Assembly (NCBI RefSeq): GCF_036924715.1
Contig: NZ_JAZHSB010000001.1
Span: forward strand, 5,695,001 to 5,759,000
DNA length: 64,000 bases
DNA from: Bradyrhizobium sp. AZCC 1721
GTDB taxonomy: Bacteria > Pseudomonadota > Alphaproteobacteria > Rhizobiales > Xanthobacteraceae
Direction of reading: 5' to 3'
Part shown: one piece after another, positions 23,645 to 32,205 of the stretch
Numbering within the stretch: the first letter of the stretch is position 1
Layout of the letters: the number at the start of each line of letters is the position of its first letter
Made by a program: the position numbers and the translations under genes
The notes under the pieces: generated by a model
Databases searched by the model: none
Told to the model about the DNA's origin: nothing
Seen by the model: only the letters and a program-made list of their open reading frames with translations

Positions 23645-26600
23645 ATGAAACTCACGCGCCTCCGCCTCCACGGTTTCAAGTCGTTCGTCGAACCCACTGA
23701 TTTCATGATCGAACCCGGCCTCACCGGCGTGGTCGGACCGAACGGCTGCGGCAAATCGAATCTGGTCGAAGCCTTGCGCTGGGCGATGGGCGAAACTTCG
23801 CACAAATCGCTGCGCGCCGCGGACATGGATGCGGTGATCTTCGCCGGTTCCGGCAACCGTCCGGCGCGCAACCACGCCGAAGTGACGATGACGATCGACA
23901 ATGCCGATCGCACGGCGCCGGCCGCCGTCAATGACAGCCAGGTGCTGGAAATCTCCCGCCGCATCGAGCGCGAGGCCGGCTCGGTCTATCGCATCAACGG
24001 CCGCGACGTACGCGCCCGCGACGTGCAGATCCTGTTTGCCGACGCCGCCACCGGCGCGCGATCGCCGGCGCTGGTCCACCAGGGCAAGATCGGCGAGATC
24101 ATTCAGGCCAAGCCCGAGCAGCGCCGCCGCGTGCTGGAAGATGCCGCCGGCGTCGCCGGCCTCCACGCCCGCCGCCACGAGGCCGAGCTGCGGCTGAGGG
24201 CTGCCGAAACCAACCTCACCCGCGTCGAGGACGTGATCGGGCAACTCTCCGGCCAGATCGACGGGCTGAAGAAGCAGGCGCGGCAGGCGATCCGGTTCCG
24301 CGAAGTTGCGGCCAAGGTGCGCAAGGCGGAGGCCACGCTGTTCCACCTGCGCTGGCTGGAGGCCAATGCCGACGTCGCGGAAGCCGCGCATACGCACGAC
24401 GTCAACGTGCGCGAGATGGCCGAGCGCACCCGCGAGCAGGCCGAAGCGGCGCGTATCCAGGCGATCCGCGCTTCCGAATTGCCGGCCTTGCGCGAAGGCG
24501 AAGCTCGCGCCGCGGCGGGACTGCAGCGCCTCACCAACGCCCGCGAACAACTCGACCGCGAGGAAGAGCGCGCCAAGGAGCGTGTCGCCGAGCTCGACCG
24601 GCGGCTGAATCAGTTCACCGCCGACATCGCGCGCGAACAGCAGCAGACATCCGATGCCGAGATCGCGCTGCAGCGCCTCGACACCGAGGACGCCGAGCTG
24701 AAGGAAGAGATCAAGTCACGCGTCGAAAAGCGTTCTGGCGTCGACGAGCGCGTGTCGGAAGCGGAAGCGACACTGGCCGCGGCCGAGCGCATGTTCGGCG
24801 AACTGACCACGGCGCTCGCCGACCTCACCGCCAAGCGCAACCAGTTAGAGGCCGGCGTGCGCACCCATCGCGACCGGCTGGCCCGGCTCGACCAGGAAAT
24901 TGCCACCGTCCAGGCCGACGAAGAAAAGCTCGCGCAGGAGACCGGCAATCTCGGCGACCTCGACGCGCTCGCCGCCGCCATGGAGACCGCGCAGGAAACG
25001 CTGGCCGTATCCGAAGCGGCAGCGCAAGCCAACGAGACCGGCCACATCGCCGCACGGCAAAAGCTCGAAGCTTCCCGCGCTCCGCTCACCGAGGCCGAAA
25101 AGCGCGTGCAGCGGCTCGAGACCGAAGCGCGCACGATTTCAAAACTGGTCAATGTCGAGACCAAGAATCTGTGGCCGCCGATCATCGACGGCGTCACCGT
25201 CGCCAAGGGCTATGAGAAAGCGCTCGGCGCCGTCCTCGGCGACGATCTTGACGCGCCCGTCGATCCCTCCGCGCCAATGCGCTGGACCAATGCCGGTGCA
25301 AGCTTCGACGATCCGGCCCTGCCGGACGGCGTGGAGGCGCTGGCTGCGCATGTCGAGGCGCCGGCCGAACTGGCACGCCGTCTCGCGCAAATCGGCGTCG
25401 TGCCGAAGGAGCGTGGCGCGGAGTTCGTTTCGCAATTGAAGACCGGCCAGCGGCTGGTCTCGCTGGAAGGCGACGTCTGGCGCTGGGACGGCTTTGTCGC
25501 CGCCGCGCATGCGCCGACCGGTGCCGCTCGGCGTCTGGCCGAACGCGCCCGCCTGGTTGATATCGAACACGAGCTGGACCAGGCCCGCACTGACGCCGCT
25601 GCCAAGCGGCAGGCCCTGGATGACGCCGAGGCGGAACTGAAGATGGCATCCGCTGCCGAAACCGCCGCCCGCGAGGCCTGGCGGGCCGCGCAGCGCGAGG
25701 CCGATGCGGCGCGCGAACGCCATGCCGCGACCGAGCGCGAGATCAATCGCCACGCCGCGCGCAAATCGGCGCTGACCGAAGCCCATACCCGTCTTGCCGC
25801 CGACCGCAGTGAAGCGGAGGCCGCGCATGAGAGCGCCACTGCCGCGCTGACCGAACTGCCGCCGACGGATGAGACGGAAGCGAAACTGAGCGCCGTTCGC
25901 ACCGAGATCGACGGACACCGACGCTTTGCCGCGCAGGTGCGGGCCGAAGCCCAGGCGCTGGCGCGCGAAGCTGAATTGGCCGACAAGCGCGTACAGGCGA
26001 TCACGGCCGAACGCACCGAATGGCAGAACCGCAAGCAAAGCTCGGCCTCACAGGTCGCCACCGTCGAGGCGCGCATCACCGAAGTAACGGCCGAGCGCGC
26101 CGAGCTTGAAAATGCACCGGCCGTGTTTGCCGAAAAGCGCCGCGCGCTGATCAACGAAATCGAGTCTGCCGAAGGCGCCCGCCGCGTCGCCGCCGACGCA
26201 TTGGCCGCCGCCGAAAGCCTGATGGCGGAGACCGATCGCGCGGCCAAGGCATCGCTCGAAGCGCTCTCCTCTTCCCGCGAGGCCTGCGCCCGCGCCGAGG
26301 AACGCATGGAGGGCACCAAGCGCCGGCTTTCCGACATCGAGCGCGAAATCCACGACATGCTCGAAGTCGAGCCGCACGCCGTCGCCACGCTCGCCGAGAT
26401 CGAGCCCGGTGCGGAATTGCCGCCGCTTTCCGAAATCGAGGAAAGCCTCGAAAAGCTGCGCCGCGACCGCGAGCGCCTTGGCGCTGTCAATCTGCGCGCC
26501 GAGGAAGAATTGCGCGAGGTCGAGACCCAGCACACGGCGCTGACCACCGAACGCGACGATCTGGTCGAAGCCATCAAGCGGCTGCGCCAGGGCATCCAGA

Positions 26601-27109
26601 GCCTCAACAAGGAAGCCCGCGAGCGGCTGTTGACCTCGTTCGAGACCGTCAACGAGCACTTCAAGCGGCTGTTCGTCGAACTGTTCGGCGGCGGCGAAGC
26701 GGCGCTTCATCTGATCGAGAGCGACGATCCGCTGGAAGCCGGCCTCGAAATCATCGCCAAACCACCCGGCAAGAAGCCGCAGACGCTGTCGCTGCTTTCG
26801 GGTGGCGAGCAGGCGCTGACCGCGCTGGCGCTGATCTTCGCGGTGTTCCTCACCAACCCGTCGCCGATTTGTGTGCTGGACGAAGTCGACGCGCCGCTCG
26901 ACGACCACAATGTGGAGCGGTTCTGCAACCTGCTGCACGAGATGACCTCGTCGACGGAAACCCGCTTCATCATCATCACGCACAACCCGATCACGATGGC
27001 GCGGATGAACCGGCTGTTCGGCGTCACCATGGCCGAACGCGGCGTCTCGCAACTGGTCTCGGTCGGCCTCGACGACGCCGTGAAGATTTTGGATCAGAAC
27101 GTGGCGTGA
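23645..27109 (+). CDS. smc: Chromosome segregation protein SMC
   Basis: A 1154-residue SMC protein that, as a dimer with ScpA and ScpB, compacts and helps segregate the chromosome. The N-terminal ATPase half has the Walker A GVVGPNGCGKSN (residues 28-39) and QEL-type loop QGKIGEIIQAKPEQRRRVLE. Long coiled-coil arms flank a hinge near residues 500-640 (IDGVTVAKGYEKALGAVLGD, GVVPKERGAEF). The C-terminal half has the ABC signature LSLLSGGEQALTALALIFAV and Walker B ICVLDEVDAPLDDHNVERF. The ATG at 23645 directly precedes KLTRLRLHGFKSF; the longer upstream frame is not credible. Length is usual for alphaproteobacteria. Confidence 0.97.
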   Translation: MKLTRLRLHGFKSFVEPTDFMIEPGLTGVVGPNGCGKSNLVEALRWAMGETSHKSLRAADMDAVIFAGSGNRPARNHAEVTMTIDNADRTAPAAVNDSQVLEISRRIEREAGSVYRINGRDVRARDVQILFADAATGARSPALVHQGKIGEIIQAKPEQRRRVLEDAAGVAGLHARRHEAELRLRAAETNLTRVEDVIGQLSGQIDGLKKQARQAIRFREVAAKVRKAEATLFHLRWLEANADVAEAAHTHDVNVREMAERTREQAEAARIQAIRASELPALREGEARAAAGLQRLTNAREQLDREEERAKERVAELDRRLNQFTADIAREQQQTSDAEIALQRLDTEDAELKEEIKSRVEKRSGVDERVSEAEATLAAAERMFGELTTALADLTAKRNQLEAGVRTHRDRLARLDQEIATVQADEEKLAQETGNLGDLDALAAAMETAQETLAVSEAAAQANETGHIAARQKLEASRAPLTEAEKRVQRLETEARTISKLVNVETKNLWPPIIDGVTVAKGYEKALGAVLGDDLDAPVDPSAPMRWTNAGASFDDPALPDGVEALAAHVEAPAELARRLAQIGVVPKERGAEFVSQLKTGQRLVSLEGDVWRWDGFVAAAHAPTGAARRLAERARLVDIEHELDQARTDAAAKRQALDDAEAELKMASAAETAAREAWRAAQREADAARERHAATEREINRHAARKSALTEAHTRLAADRSEAEAAHESATAALTELPPTDETEAKLSAVRTEIDGHRRFAAQVRAEAQALAREAELADKRVQAITAERTEWQNRKQSSASQVATVEARITEVTAERAELENAPAVFAEKRRALINEIESAEGARRVAADALAAAESLMAETDRAAKASLEALSSSREACARAEERMEGTKRRLSDIEREIHDMLEVEPHAVATLAEIEPGAELPPLSEIEESLEKLRRDRERLGAVNLRAEEELREVETQHTALTTERDDLVEAIKRLRQGIQSLNKEARERLLTSFETVNEHFKRLFVELFGGGEAALHLIESDDPLEAGLEIIAKPPGKKPQTLSLLSGGEQALTALALIFAVFLTNPSPICVLDEVDAPLDDHNVERFCNLLHEMTSSTETRFIIITHNPITMARMNRLFGVTMAERGVSQLVSVGLDDAVKILDQNVA

Positions 27110-27129
27110 GGCAGTTCGCCTGCCCAGTT

Positions 27130-27267
27130 GACGTCATCATCCGCGAAGGCGGATGATCCAGTACACCGCGCTGTCCGTGATCGTCACAGCCGCCTCGGCG
27201 TACTGGATGCCCGCCTGAGCCTGTCATCGGGCTCGCCGAAGGTGAGACCCGGTGGCGGGCATGACAG
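27130..27267. repeat. Imperfect palindromic intergenic sequence between smc and the Rsm22-type gene
   Basis: TCATCATCCGCGAAGGCGGATGATCCAGTACACCGCG contains the local hairpin CATCCGC-GAAG-GCGGATG; later GGCGTACTGGATGCCCGCC mirrors CCAGTAC. It ends GTGGCGGGCATGACAG. No coding potential is seen. Only one copy is present here. Confidence 0.6.
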
Positions 27268-27273
27268 GAAACG

Positions 27274-28251
27274 ATGATCTCACCCGATCTCCCCGCCGAA
27301 CTGAAAGCCGCGCTCGATGGCAAGCTGCGGGGTTTTTCGCGCAGCGACGCCGCCGGCCGCGCAGCCGTCATCTCGAAAAACTACCGTGAAGAACGCGGCT
27401 CCACGACCATCCGCTCAGAGACGGACGCGCTCGCCTATGCGCTGGCACGGATGCCTGCAACCTATGCCGCGGTCACGGCCAGCCTGAACGCGCTCGTCGA
27501 GAACAGACCTGACTTCGCTCCAAAGGCCCTGCTCGACGTCGGCGCCGGGCCGGGCACGGCCTCCTGGGCAGCCGCCGAAGCATTCCCGTCGCTAACAGGT
27601 TTCACGCTGCTGGATGCCAACGCGGCGTTGCGCACGCTGGCGCTGGATCTGGCGCACGACAGCACCCGGCTACGCGGCATCGGCTACCAGCTCGGCGAGG
27701 CCCGCGCCGCGCTTGCCAAAGCGGATACGGCAGACCTTGTCGTGGCGAGCTACATGATCGGCGAGATCGGCGAAGCGGAGCAACGCGCGCTCGCCGAACT
27801 GTTGTGGCAGCAGACCCACGACACGCTGCTCGTGGTCGAACCAGGCACGCCCGCCGGCTATGCCCGGATCATTGCGCTGCGCGCGCACCTGATCACGCTG
27901 GGCGCACATGTCGCCGCCCCCTGCCCGCACGACAGCCAATGCCCGCTACAAGCACCGGACTGGTGCCATTTCACCCAGCGCCTGCAGCGCTCACGCGCGC
28001 ACAAGCAGGTCAAGGGCGCGGAGCTGCCATACGAGGACGAGAAATTCTCCTATGTCGCGTTGACGCGCGCGGCGGTGGAACGGCACCCCTCTCGCGTGCT
28101 AGCGCAACCGATCGTCACCAAGGTCGAAGTAACGGCGAAACTTTGCACGCCTGAAGGTCTCAGCTTCGCGAAAATGCCCCGCCGCGCCAAGGCAGATTAT
28201 GCCCGTGCGCGCCGCTGGCGGTGGGGCGATGCGGTGATCGAGGAGAGCTGA
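27274..28251 (+). CDS. Rsm22-family small-subunit rRNA methyltransferase-like protein
   Basis: A 325-residue SAM-dependent methyltransferase of the mitochondrial Rsm22/METTL17 family. It shows the family opening YREERGSTTIRSETDALAYA, the SAM loop LLDVGAGPGTASWAAAEAFP and VVEPGTPAGYARIIALRAHL. The cysteine-rich CPHDSQCPLQAPDWCHF is followed later by a Cys in VTAKLCTPEG; in mitochondrial relatives equivalent cysteines bind an iron-sulfur cluster. The role in bacteria is thought to be ribosome assembly, without proof. ATG follows a repeat directly, with no clear ribosome site. Confidence 0.85.
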   Translation: MISPDLPAELKAALDGKLRGFSRSDAAGRAAVISKNYREERGSTTIRSETDALAYALARMPATYAAVTASLNALVENRPDFAPKALLDVGAGPGTASWAAAEAFPSLTGFTLLDANAALRTLALDLAHDSTRLRGIGYQLGEARAALAKADTADLVVASYMIGEIGEAEQRALAELLWQQTHDTLLVVEPGTPAGYARIIALRAHLITLGAHVAAPCPHDSQCPLQAPDWCHFTQRLQRSRAHKQVKGAELPYEDEKFSYVALTRAAVERHPSRVLAQPIVTKVEVTAKLCTPEGLSFAKMPRRAKADYARARRWRWGDAVIEES

Positions 28252-28264
28252 TCTATTACCGGTC

Positions 28265-28400
28265 GCGTGCCCGGACGCTGCGCAGCGCGCCGCGCTTGCG
28301 GCGTGATGCGCAGCAGAGCCGGGGCCCAGCTCTGCTGGCGACAGTGGGTCCCGGCTCTGCGGTGCACCGTCAAGAGACGCTGCACCGCGTCCGGGACACG
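28265..28400. repeat. Palindromic intergenic repeat (CCCGGACGCTGCGCAGCGC family)
   Basis: It starts CGTGCCCGGACGCTGCGCAG and ends with the inverted CTGCACCGCGTCCGGGACACG; inner arms AGAGCCGGGGCCCAGCTCTG and GGGTCCCGGCTCTG also face each other. It resembles the element at 7486-7635. Confidence 0.75.
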
Positions 28401-28539
28401 CAAACCGACACAATCCGGTCTTGAACTTATCCCGCCCCACTTCCGACTAAAGCCATGCCCCACCTCACGGGCGGGCTGCCGCACGCCCCGGTTTTCGTCT
28501 AGGTTCGCTGTCTTTCGTCCCCCTTAGGAGCTCTCCATC

Positions 28540-29100
28540 ATGTCGACCGGCTGGATCGTTCTCGGCGTCATCGTCATCATCGTGCTGTTTGCCTTCGCTG
28601 CGTATAACCGCCTGGTCGCGCTCAGCCAGCGTGTCGGCCAGGCCTTTGCCGATATCGACGTGCAGCTCAAGCAGCGCCACGACCTGATCCCGAACCTGGT
28701 CGAGACCGTGAAGGGCTACGCCTCGCACGAACGCGGCACGCTCGACGACGTCATCAAGGCGCGCAATTCCGCGATGTCGGCGCAGGGACCGGCCCAGGTA
28801 TCGGCTGCGGAGAACCAGTTGAGCGGCGCGCTCGGCCGGCTGATCGCTCTGTCGGAGGCCTATCCGGACCTCAAGGCCAACGCCAATTTCCAGCAACTTG
28901 CCAGCGAGCTCTCCGACCTCGAAAACAAGATCGCGGCGAGCCGACGCTTCTTCAACAACGCCGTCCAGGAATACAACACCGGCATCCAGCAGCTTCCGGC
29001 AGCACTGTTTGCCGGCATGTTCGGCTTCACCCGCAAGGAATTCTTCGATCTCGGCACCAGCCGCACCGAAGTCGAGACAGTGCCGAGCGTGAAGTTCTGA
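28540..29100 (+). CDS. lemA: LemA-family protein
   Basis: A 186-residue protein with one N-terminal membrane segment (WIVLGVIVIIVLFAFAAYNR) and the LemA helical domain: LVALSQRVGQAFADIDVQLK, QRHDLIPNLVETVKGYASHE, then RFFNNAVQEYNTGIQQLPAA. LemA proteins are anchored in the inner membrane with the helical domain outside; their role is not settled. AGGAGCT precedes the ATG. The HtpX-like peptidase 166 bases downstream is a common partner of lemA. Confidence 0.93.
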   Translation: MSTGWIVLGVIVIIVLFAFAAYNRLVALSQRVGQAFADIDVQLKQRHDLIPNLVETVKGYASHERGTLDDVIKARNSAMSAQGPAQVSAAENQLSGALGRLIALSEAYPDLKANANFQQLASELSDLENKIAASRRFFNNAVQEYNTGIQQLPAALFAGMFGFTRKEFFDLGTSRTEVETVPSVKF

Positions 29101-29122
29101 ACGGATGAGAACTCACTACCGC

Positions 29123-29245
29123 CGTCATTCCGGGGCACGCCAAAGGCGTGAACTATGGTGCGCAATTACGCACCTGAGAATCTCGAGATTCTCCGATGTG
29201 CAATTGCACATCGTAGTTCGCCGCTTCGCGACGCCCCGGATTGAC
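29123..29245. repeat. Composite palindromic repeat with three inner hairpins
   Basis: The outer arms are GTCATTCCGGGGC and GCCCCGGATTGAC. Inside lie the near-palindrome GGTGCGCAATTACGCACC, the perfect 18-base palindrome GAGAATCTCGAGATTCTC and the perfect 18-base palindrome GATGTGCAATTGCACATC. It separates lemA from the peptidase gene and would form a branched RNA structure if both are co-transcribed. Confidence 0.85.
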
Positions 29246-29266
29246 CGTGGTTAGCGAAAGTCCATC

Positions 29267-30463
29267 ATGGCCGCGTATGGTCTCTACACGCATATCGCAT
29301 CGAACAAGTTTCGTTCGATGCTGCTGCTCGCCGGGCTATTTCTGCTGATCTACGTGCTGGTCTTCGCCGGCGCGCTGGTTGCGGAAGTGGTGCTCAATAG
29401 CGGTGCTTCACTCAACTATTATCTGACGCGCGCCTCGCGCGACCTGATCTCAGCCCTCCCCTATGCAACAATCATCGCCGCCTTGTGGATCGTGATCGTC
29501 TATTTCTTCCACCAGAACATGATCGACGCCGTGACCGGCGGCGAGAGCGTGACGCGGCAACAGCAGCCGCGGCTCTATAATCTCCTGGAAAACCTCTGCA
29601 TCTCGCGCGGCATCACGATGCCGAAGCTGAAGGTGATGGACAGCCCGGCGCTGAACGCCTTCGCCACCGGGCTCAACCGGCGGCAATATTCCATCACGGT
29701 GACCTCGGGCCTTCTGCAGGCGCTCAACGACCAGGAGATCGAGGCCGTGCTCGGCCACGAGCTCACGCATATCCGCAACGGCGACGTGCAGTTGATGGTG
29801 ATCGCCATGATCATCGCCGGCGTGGTGGGCTTCTTCGGCGAACTGTTCTTTCGCACGTTCACCAACCTGTCGTGGAACTCGACCGGCAGCGATTGGTCTT
29901 CATCTTCATCCTCCTCCTCATCATCATCATCGTCCTCTTCTTCGTCCGACCGCGGCAAGGGCGGCGGCGGCGCCGTCATGGCGATCATTATCGCGGTGGT
30001 GCTGATCCTGCTGGCCTGGCTGTTGTCGCAAGTCGTCAAGCTGGCGCTGTCGCGATCGCGCGAACTGTTGGCCGACGCCGGCTCGGTCGAACTCACCAAG
30101 AACCCCGACGCCATGATCACGGCGCTGCGCAAGATCGAAAATCGCGGCGAGCTGCCCGGCGCGACGTCTGCGGTCATGGAGCTCTGTGTCGACAATCCGC
30201 GCGAAGGGTTTGCCGACCTGTTCGCGACCCATCCGTCAGTCGACCGACGCGTCAAAGCGCTGGTGCAGTTTGCCGGTGGCCGCGATCCCGGCCCGCTCGC
30301 CCTCCCGTCCGATACGGCGGATGAACCCGAGTCGGAGGAATCGGCCACGGAGCAACTCCAGCCGCCGGTTCCCCGCGGCCCGTGGAGCGACGCCAGCAAG
30401 CCTGCCGGCGTTCCGGGCGCCCGCTCCGGCCCCCCGGACGGCCCTTGGGGCCCGCATCGCTAA
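29267..30463 (+). CDS. M48-family (HtpX-like) membrane metallopeptidase
   Basis: A 398-residue inner-membrane zinc peptidase. Two N-terminal membrane segments (LLLAGLFLLIYVLVFAGALV, LISALPYATIIAALWIVIVY) are followed by MPKLKVMDSPALNAFATGLN and the zinc site LGHELTHIRNGDVQ (HELTH at residues 164-168). After a hydrophobic segment comes a run of 17 serines (residues about 211-227), then another membrane segment and SRSRELLADAGSVELTKNPD supplying the third ligand Glu. FADLFATHPSVDRRVKAL is the family's closing motif. The C-terminus is proline-rich. It follows lemA and may form a membrane quality-control unit with it. The serine tract is unusual for the family. Confidence 0.92.
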   Translation: MAAYGLYTHIASNKFRSMLLLAGLFLLIYVLVFAGALVAEVVLNSGASLNYYLTRASRDLISALPYATIIAALWIVIVYFFHQNMIDAVTGGESVTRQQQPRLYNLLENLCISRGITMPKLKVMDSPALNAFATGLNRRQYSITVTSGLLQALNDQEIEAVLGHELTHIRNGDVQLMVIAMIIAGVVGFFGELFFRTFTNLSWNSTGSDWSSSSSSSSSSSSSSSSSDRGKGGGGAVMAIIIAVVLILLAWLLSQVVKLALSRSRELLADAGSVELTKNPDAMITALRKIENRGELPGATSAVMELCVDNPREGFADLFATHPSVDRRVKALVQFAGGRDPGPLALPSDTADEPESEESATEQLQPPVPRGPWSDASKPAGVPGARSGPPDGPWGPHR

Positions 30464-30627
30464 ACAGCGCCCGCCGACGCGCGGGATTAACGAATTCCGT
30501 GCGGAATAATGGCGACGGCCGTCTAATGAATTGAATTATCCCTTGTTTCTGCCATGTTCGCGCCCAAAGCAGGGTATGGGGCAAGCCGGCCGCTCCCGCG
30601 GTCGGAACTGCTGTTCAAGGGATTTCC

Positions 30628-31377
30628 ATGGCAAAGCCAGTCGTGATTGTGGTGGGCGCGGACAAGGGCGGGGTCGGCAAGACGACCGTGTCGCGGACGC
30701 TCCTGGACTATTTTAGCGCCAATAACGTGCCGACCCGGGCATTCGATACCGAATCGCCGCGCGGCACCCTGAAGCGCTTCCACCCCGACATCACCGAGAT
30801 CGTCGACATGACGACGACATCGGATCAGATGAAGATATTCGACACGCTGAGTGCCGGGCCTTCCGTGACCGTAATCGACGTCCGCGCCGGACTGCTGTCG
30901 CCGGCGCTGGCTTCGCTCCGCGACATCGGCTTTCTCGATGCAGCGAAGGCCGGGCAGATCACCTTTGCCGTGTTCCACATCCTGGGCCCCTCGATCGCCT
31001 CGCTGGACGAAATCGCCGAGACCGCGAACTTCATGCAGGGTGCCAAATATTTCCTGGTGAAGAACTTCATCAACGACACCCAGTTCTTCCAGTGGGATCA
31101 GTCGACCTACAACTCCTACTTTCACCGCATCAAGGACGCCACCGACCTCACGATCCCCAAGCTCAATGAGATGGCCTATGAGCAGGTCGAGGTTTCCTCG
31201 GTGCCGTTCCTCAAATTCGTCGCCAACAAGGGCAAGGACGACGAGGCCGCGAACTATTCGTTCGTGCTGCGCGGCTATGTTCGGCACTGGCTCGCCAACG
31301 TCTGGAGCGAGTTCGACCGCATCAAGCTGACCGATCTCGTCGGTGCCAAGCCTGGCGTGCGCGGCGGCGAAAAATAG
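30628..31377 (+). CDS. ParA/MinD-like P-loop ATPase of unknown role
   Basis: A 249-residue protein starting VVIVVGADKGGVGKTTVSRT, a deviant Walker A motif (KGGVGKT with the signature lysine) typical of the ParA/MinD/SIMIBI group. The usual switch aspartate motifs are less clear: TVIDVRAGLLSPALASLRDI may be switch II. No membrane-targeting helix or DNA-binding domain is visible. GGGATTTCC precedes the ATG. The second P-loop gene starts 60 bases downstream on the same strand and has comparable size and segments (ITETADVMDTYGKMQ against ITEIVDMTTTSDQMK), suggesting an ancient tandem duplication. Cellular role unknown. Confidence 0.75.
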   Translation: MAKPVVIVVGADKGGVGKTTVSRTLLDYFSANNVPTRAFDTESPRGTLKRFHPDITEIVDMTTTSDQMKIFDTLSAGPSVTVIDVRAGLLSPALASLRDIGFLDAAKAGQITFAVFHILGPSIASLDEIAETANFMQGAKYFLVKNFINDTQFFQWDQSTYNSYFHRIKDATDLTIPKLNEMAYEQVEVSSVPFLKFVANKGKDDEAANYSFVLRGYVRHWLANVWSEFDRIKLTDLVGAKPGVRGGEK

Positions 31378-31436
31378 TCGGATAGCCGCCGCGACGGGGC
31401 TGGATTAGGCGAAAAATTCCTTTGATATAGCGGGTG

Positions 31437-32105
31437 ATGAGCTCCACGCCTGTCTACATCATCTGCTCGCCCCGGCCGCTGGTCGGCAAGACGCTGCTCG
31501 CGCGCCTGTTGAGCGAGTTCCTGCTGCTGAAGGATGGGACGGTATCTTCCTTCGACATCAACCTGAAGGAACCATCACTGCTGGAATATCTGCCGCGCAT
31601 CACCGAGACGGCCGACGTGATGGACACCTATGGCAAGATGCAGCTCATGGATCGCCTGATCGTCGACGACGGCGTCGCCAAGGTGATCGACCTCGGCTTT
31701 CATGCGTTCGACGAGTTCTTCAAGATGATCAACGAGATCGGTTTCCTCAAAGAGGCCGCACGGCGTGGCGTGGCGCCGATCATCCTGTTCGTGGCCGATA
31801 CCGACCGCGTTTCCGCGCGCGCTTATTCGACGTTACGGGAGCAGATTCCGCTGAAAGCGCTGATTACGGTCGACAACGAGTATGTGGTGCGTGGCGAACT
31901 GCCCGAGGCGATGGGCCTGGGTCGGGTGCTGCGCATATCAGCGCTGCCCTCGTTCCTGAAAACCTATATCGACCGGCTGACCTTTTCCTTCACCAACTAC
32001 CTGCGCAACGAGCGGGACTCGTCGACCGAGCTGCATCAGTGGATCCGCAGGAACTACACCTGCTTTCGCGAGCTCGAGTTCAGCCTGCTCCCGCAGCGGC
32101 CGTGA
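31437..32105 (+). CDS. Second P-loop protein of the tandem pair, divergent Walker A
   Basis: A 222-residue protein with VYIICSPRPLVGKTLLARLL at the N-terminus: the GKT of the P-loop is kept, but the upstream signature lysine and glycine pair (KGG) of ParA/MinD proteins is replaced by RPLV. The body is alike in layout to the upstream protein (TETADVMDTYGKMQLMDRLI, KVIDLGFHAFDEFFKMINEI, and a C-terminal helical part FSFTNYLRNERDSSTELHQW). ATG 31437 is preferred over the overlapping GTG 31434. The pair may work as a heterodimer in which only the first hydrolyses ATP; this is inference. No family recognised. Confidence 0.7.
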   Translation: MSSTPVYIICSPRPLVGKTLLARLLSEFLLLKDGTVSSFDINLKEPSLLEYLPRITETADVMDTYGKMQLMDRLIVDDGVAKVIDLGFHAFDEFFKMINEIGFLKEAARRGVAPIILFVADTDRVSARAYSTLREQIPLKALITVDNEYVVRGELPEAMGLGRVLRISALPSFLKTYIDRLTFSFTNYLRNERDSSTELHQWIRRNYTCFRELEFSLLPQRP

Positions 32106-32121
32106 AGCCTCCACGACGGCA

Positions 32122-32141
32122 AATATTACCCGGGTAATATT
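32122..32141. promoter_or_regulatory. Perfect 20-base palindrome upstream of the GIY-YIG gene
   Basis: AATATTACCCGGGTAATATT reads the same on both strands, begins 16 bases after the stop of the second P-loop gene and ends 64 bases before the GIY-YIG ATG. A TTGACG (32140-32145) overlaps its right edge, so a bound dimer could block the -35 box. The motif is long for chance and typical of a dimeric repressor operator; the regulator is not identified. Confidence 0.65.
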
Positions 32142-32205
32142 GACGCTGGGCGGCCAGTCTGTTAGTGCCTCCTCCTACCCCTGACCATTTCCCGCGAGGC
32201 ATCCC

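Noticed and set aside
23435..24550. Minus-strand frame opposite the 5' end of smc
   Set aside because: Opposite a highly conserved ATPase; no domain and shadow-like composition.
29897..29947. Microsatellite-like phase-variation site in the M48 gene
   Set aside because: The tract is a mix of TCT, TCA, TCC and TCG codons and changes in threes would keep the frame, so on/off phase variation is not supported.
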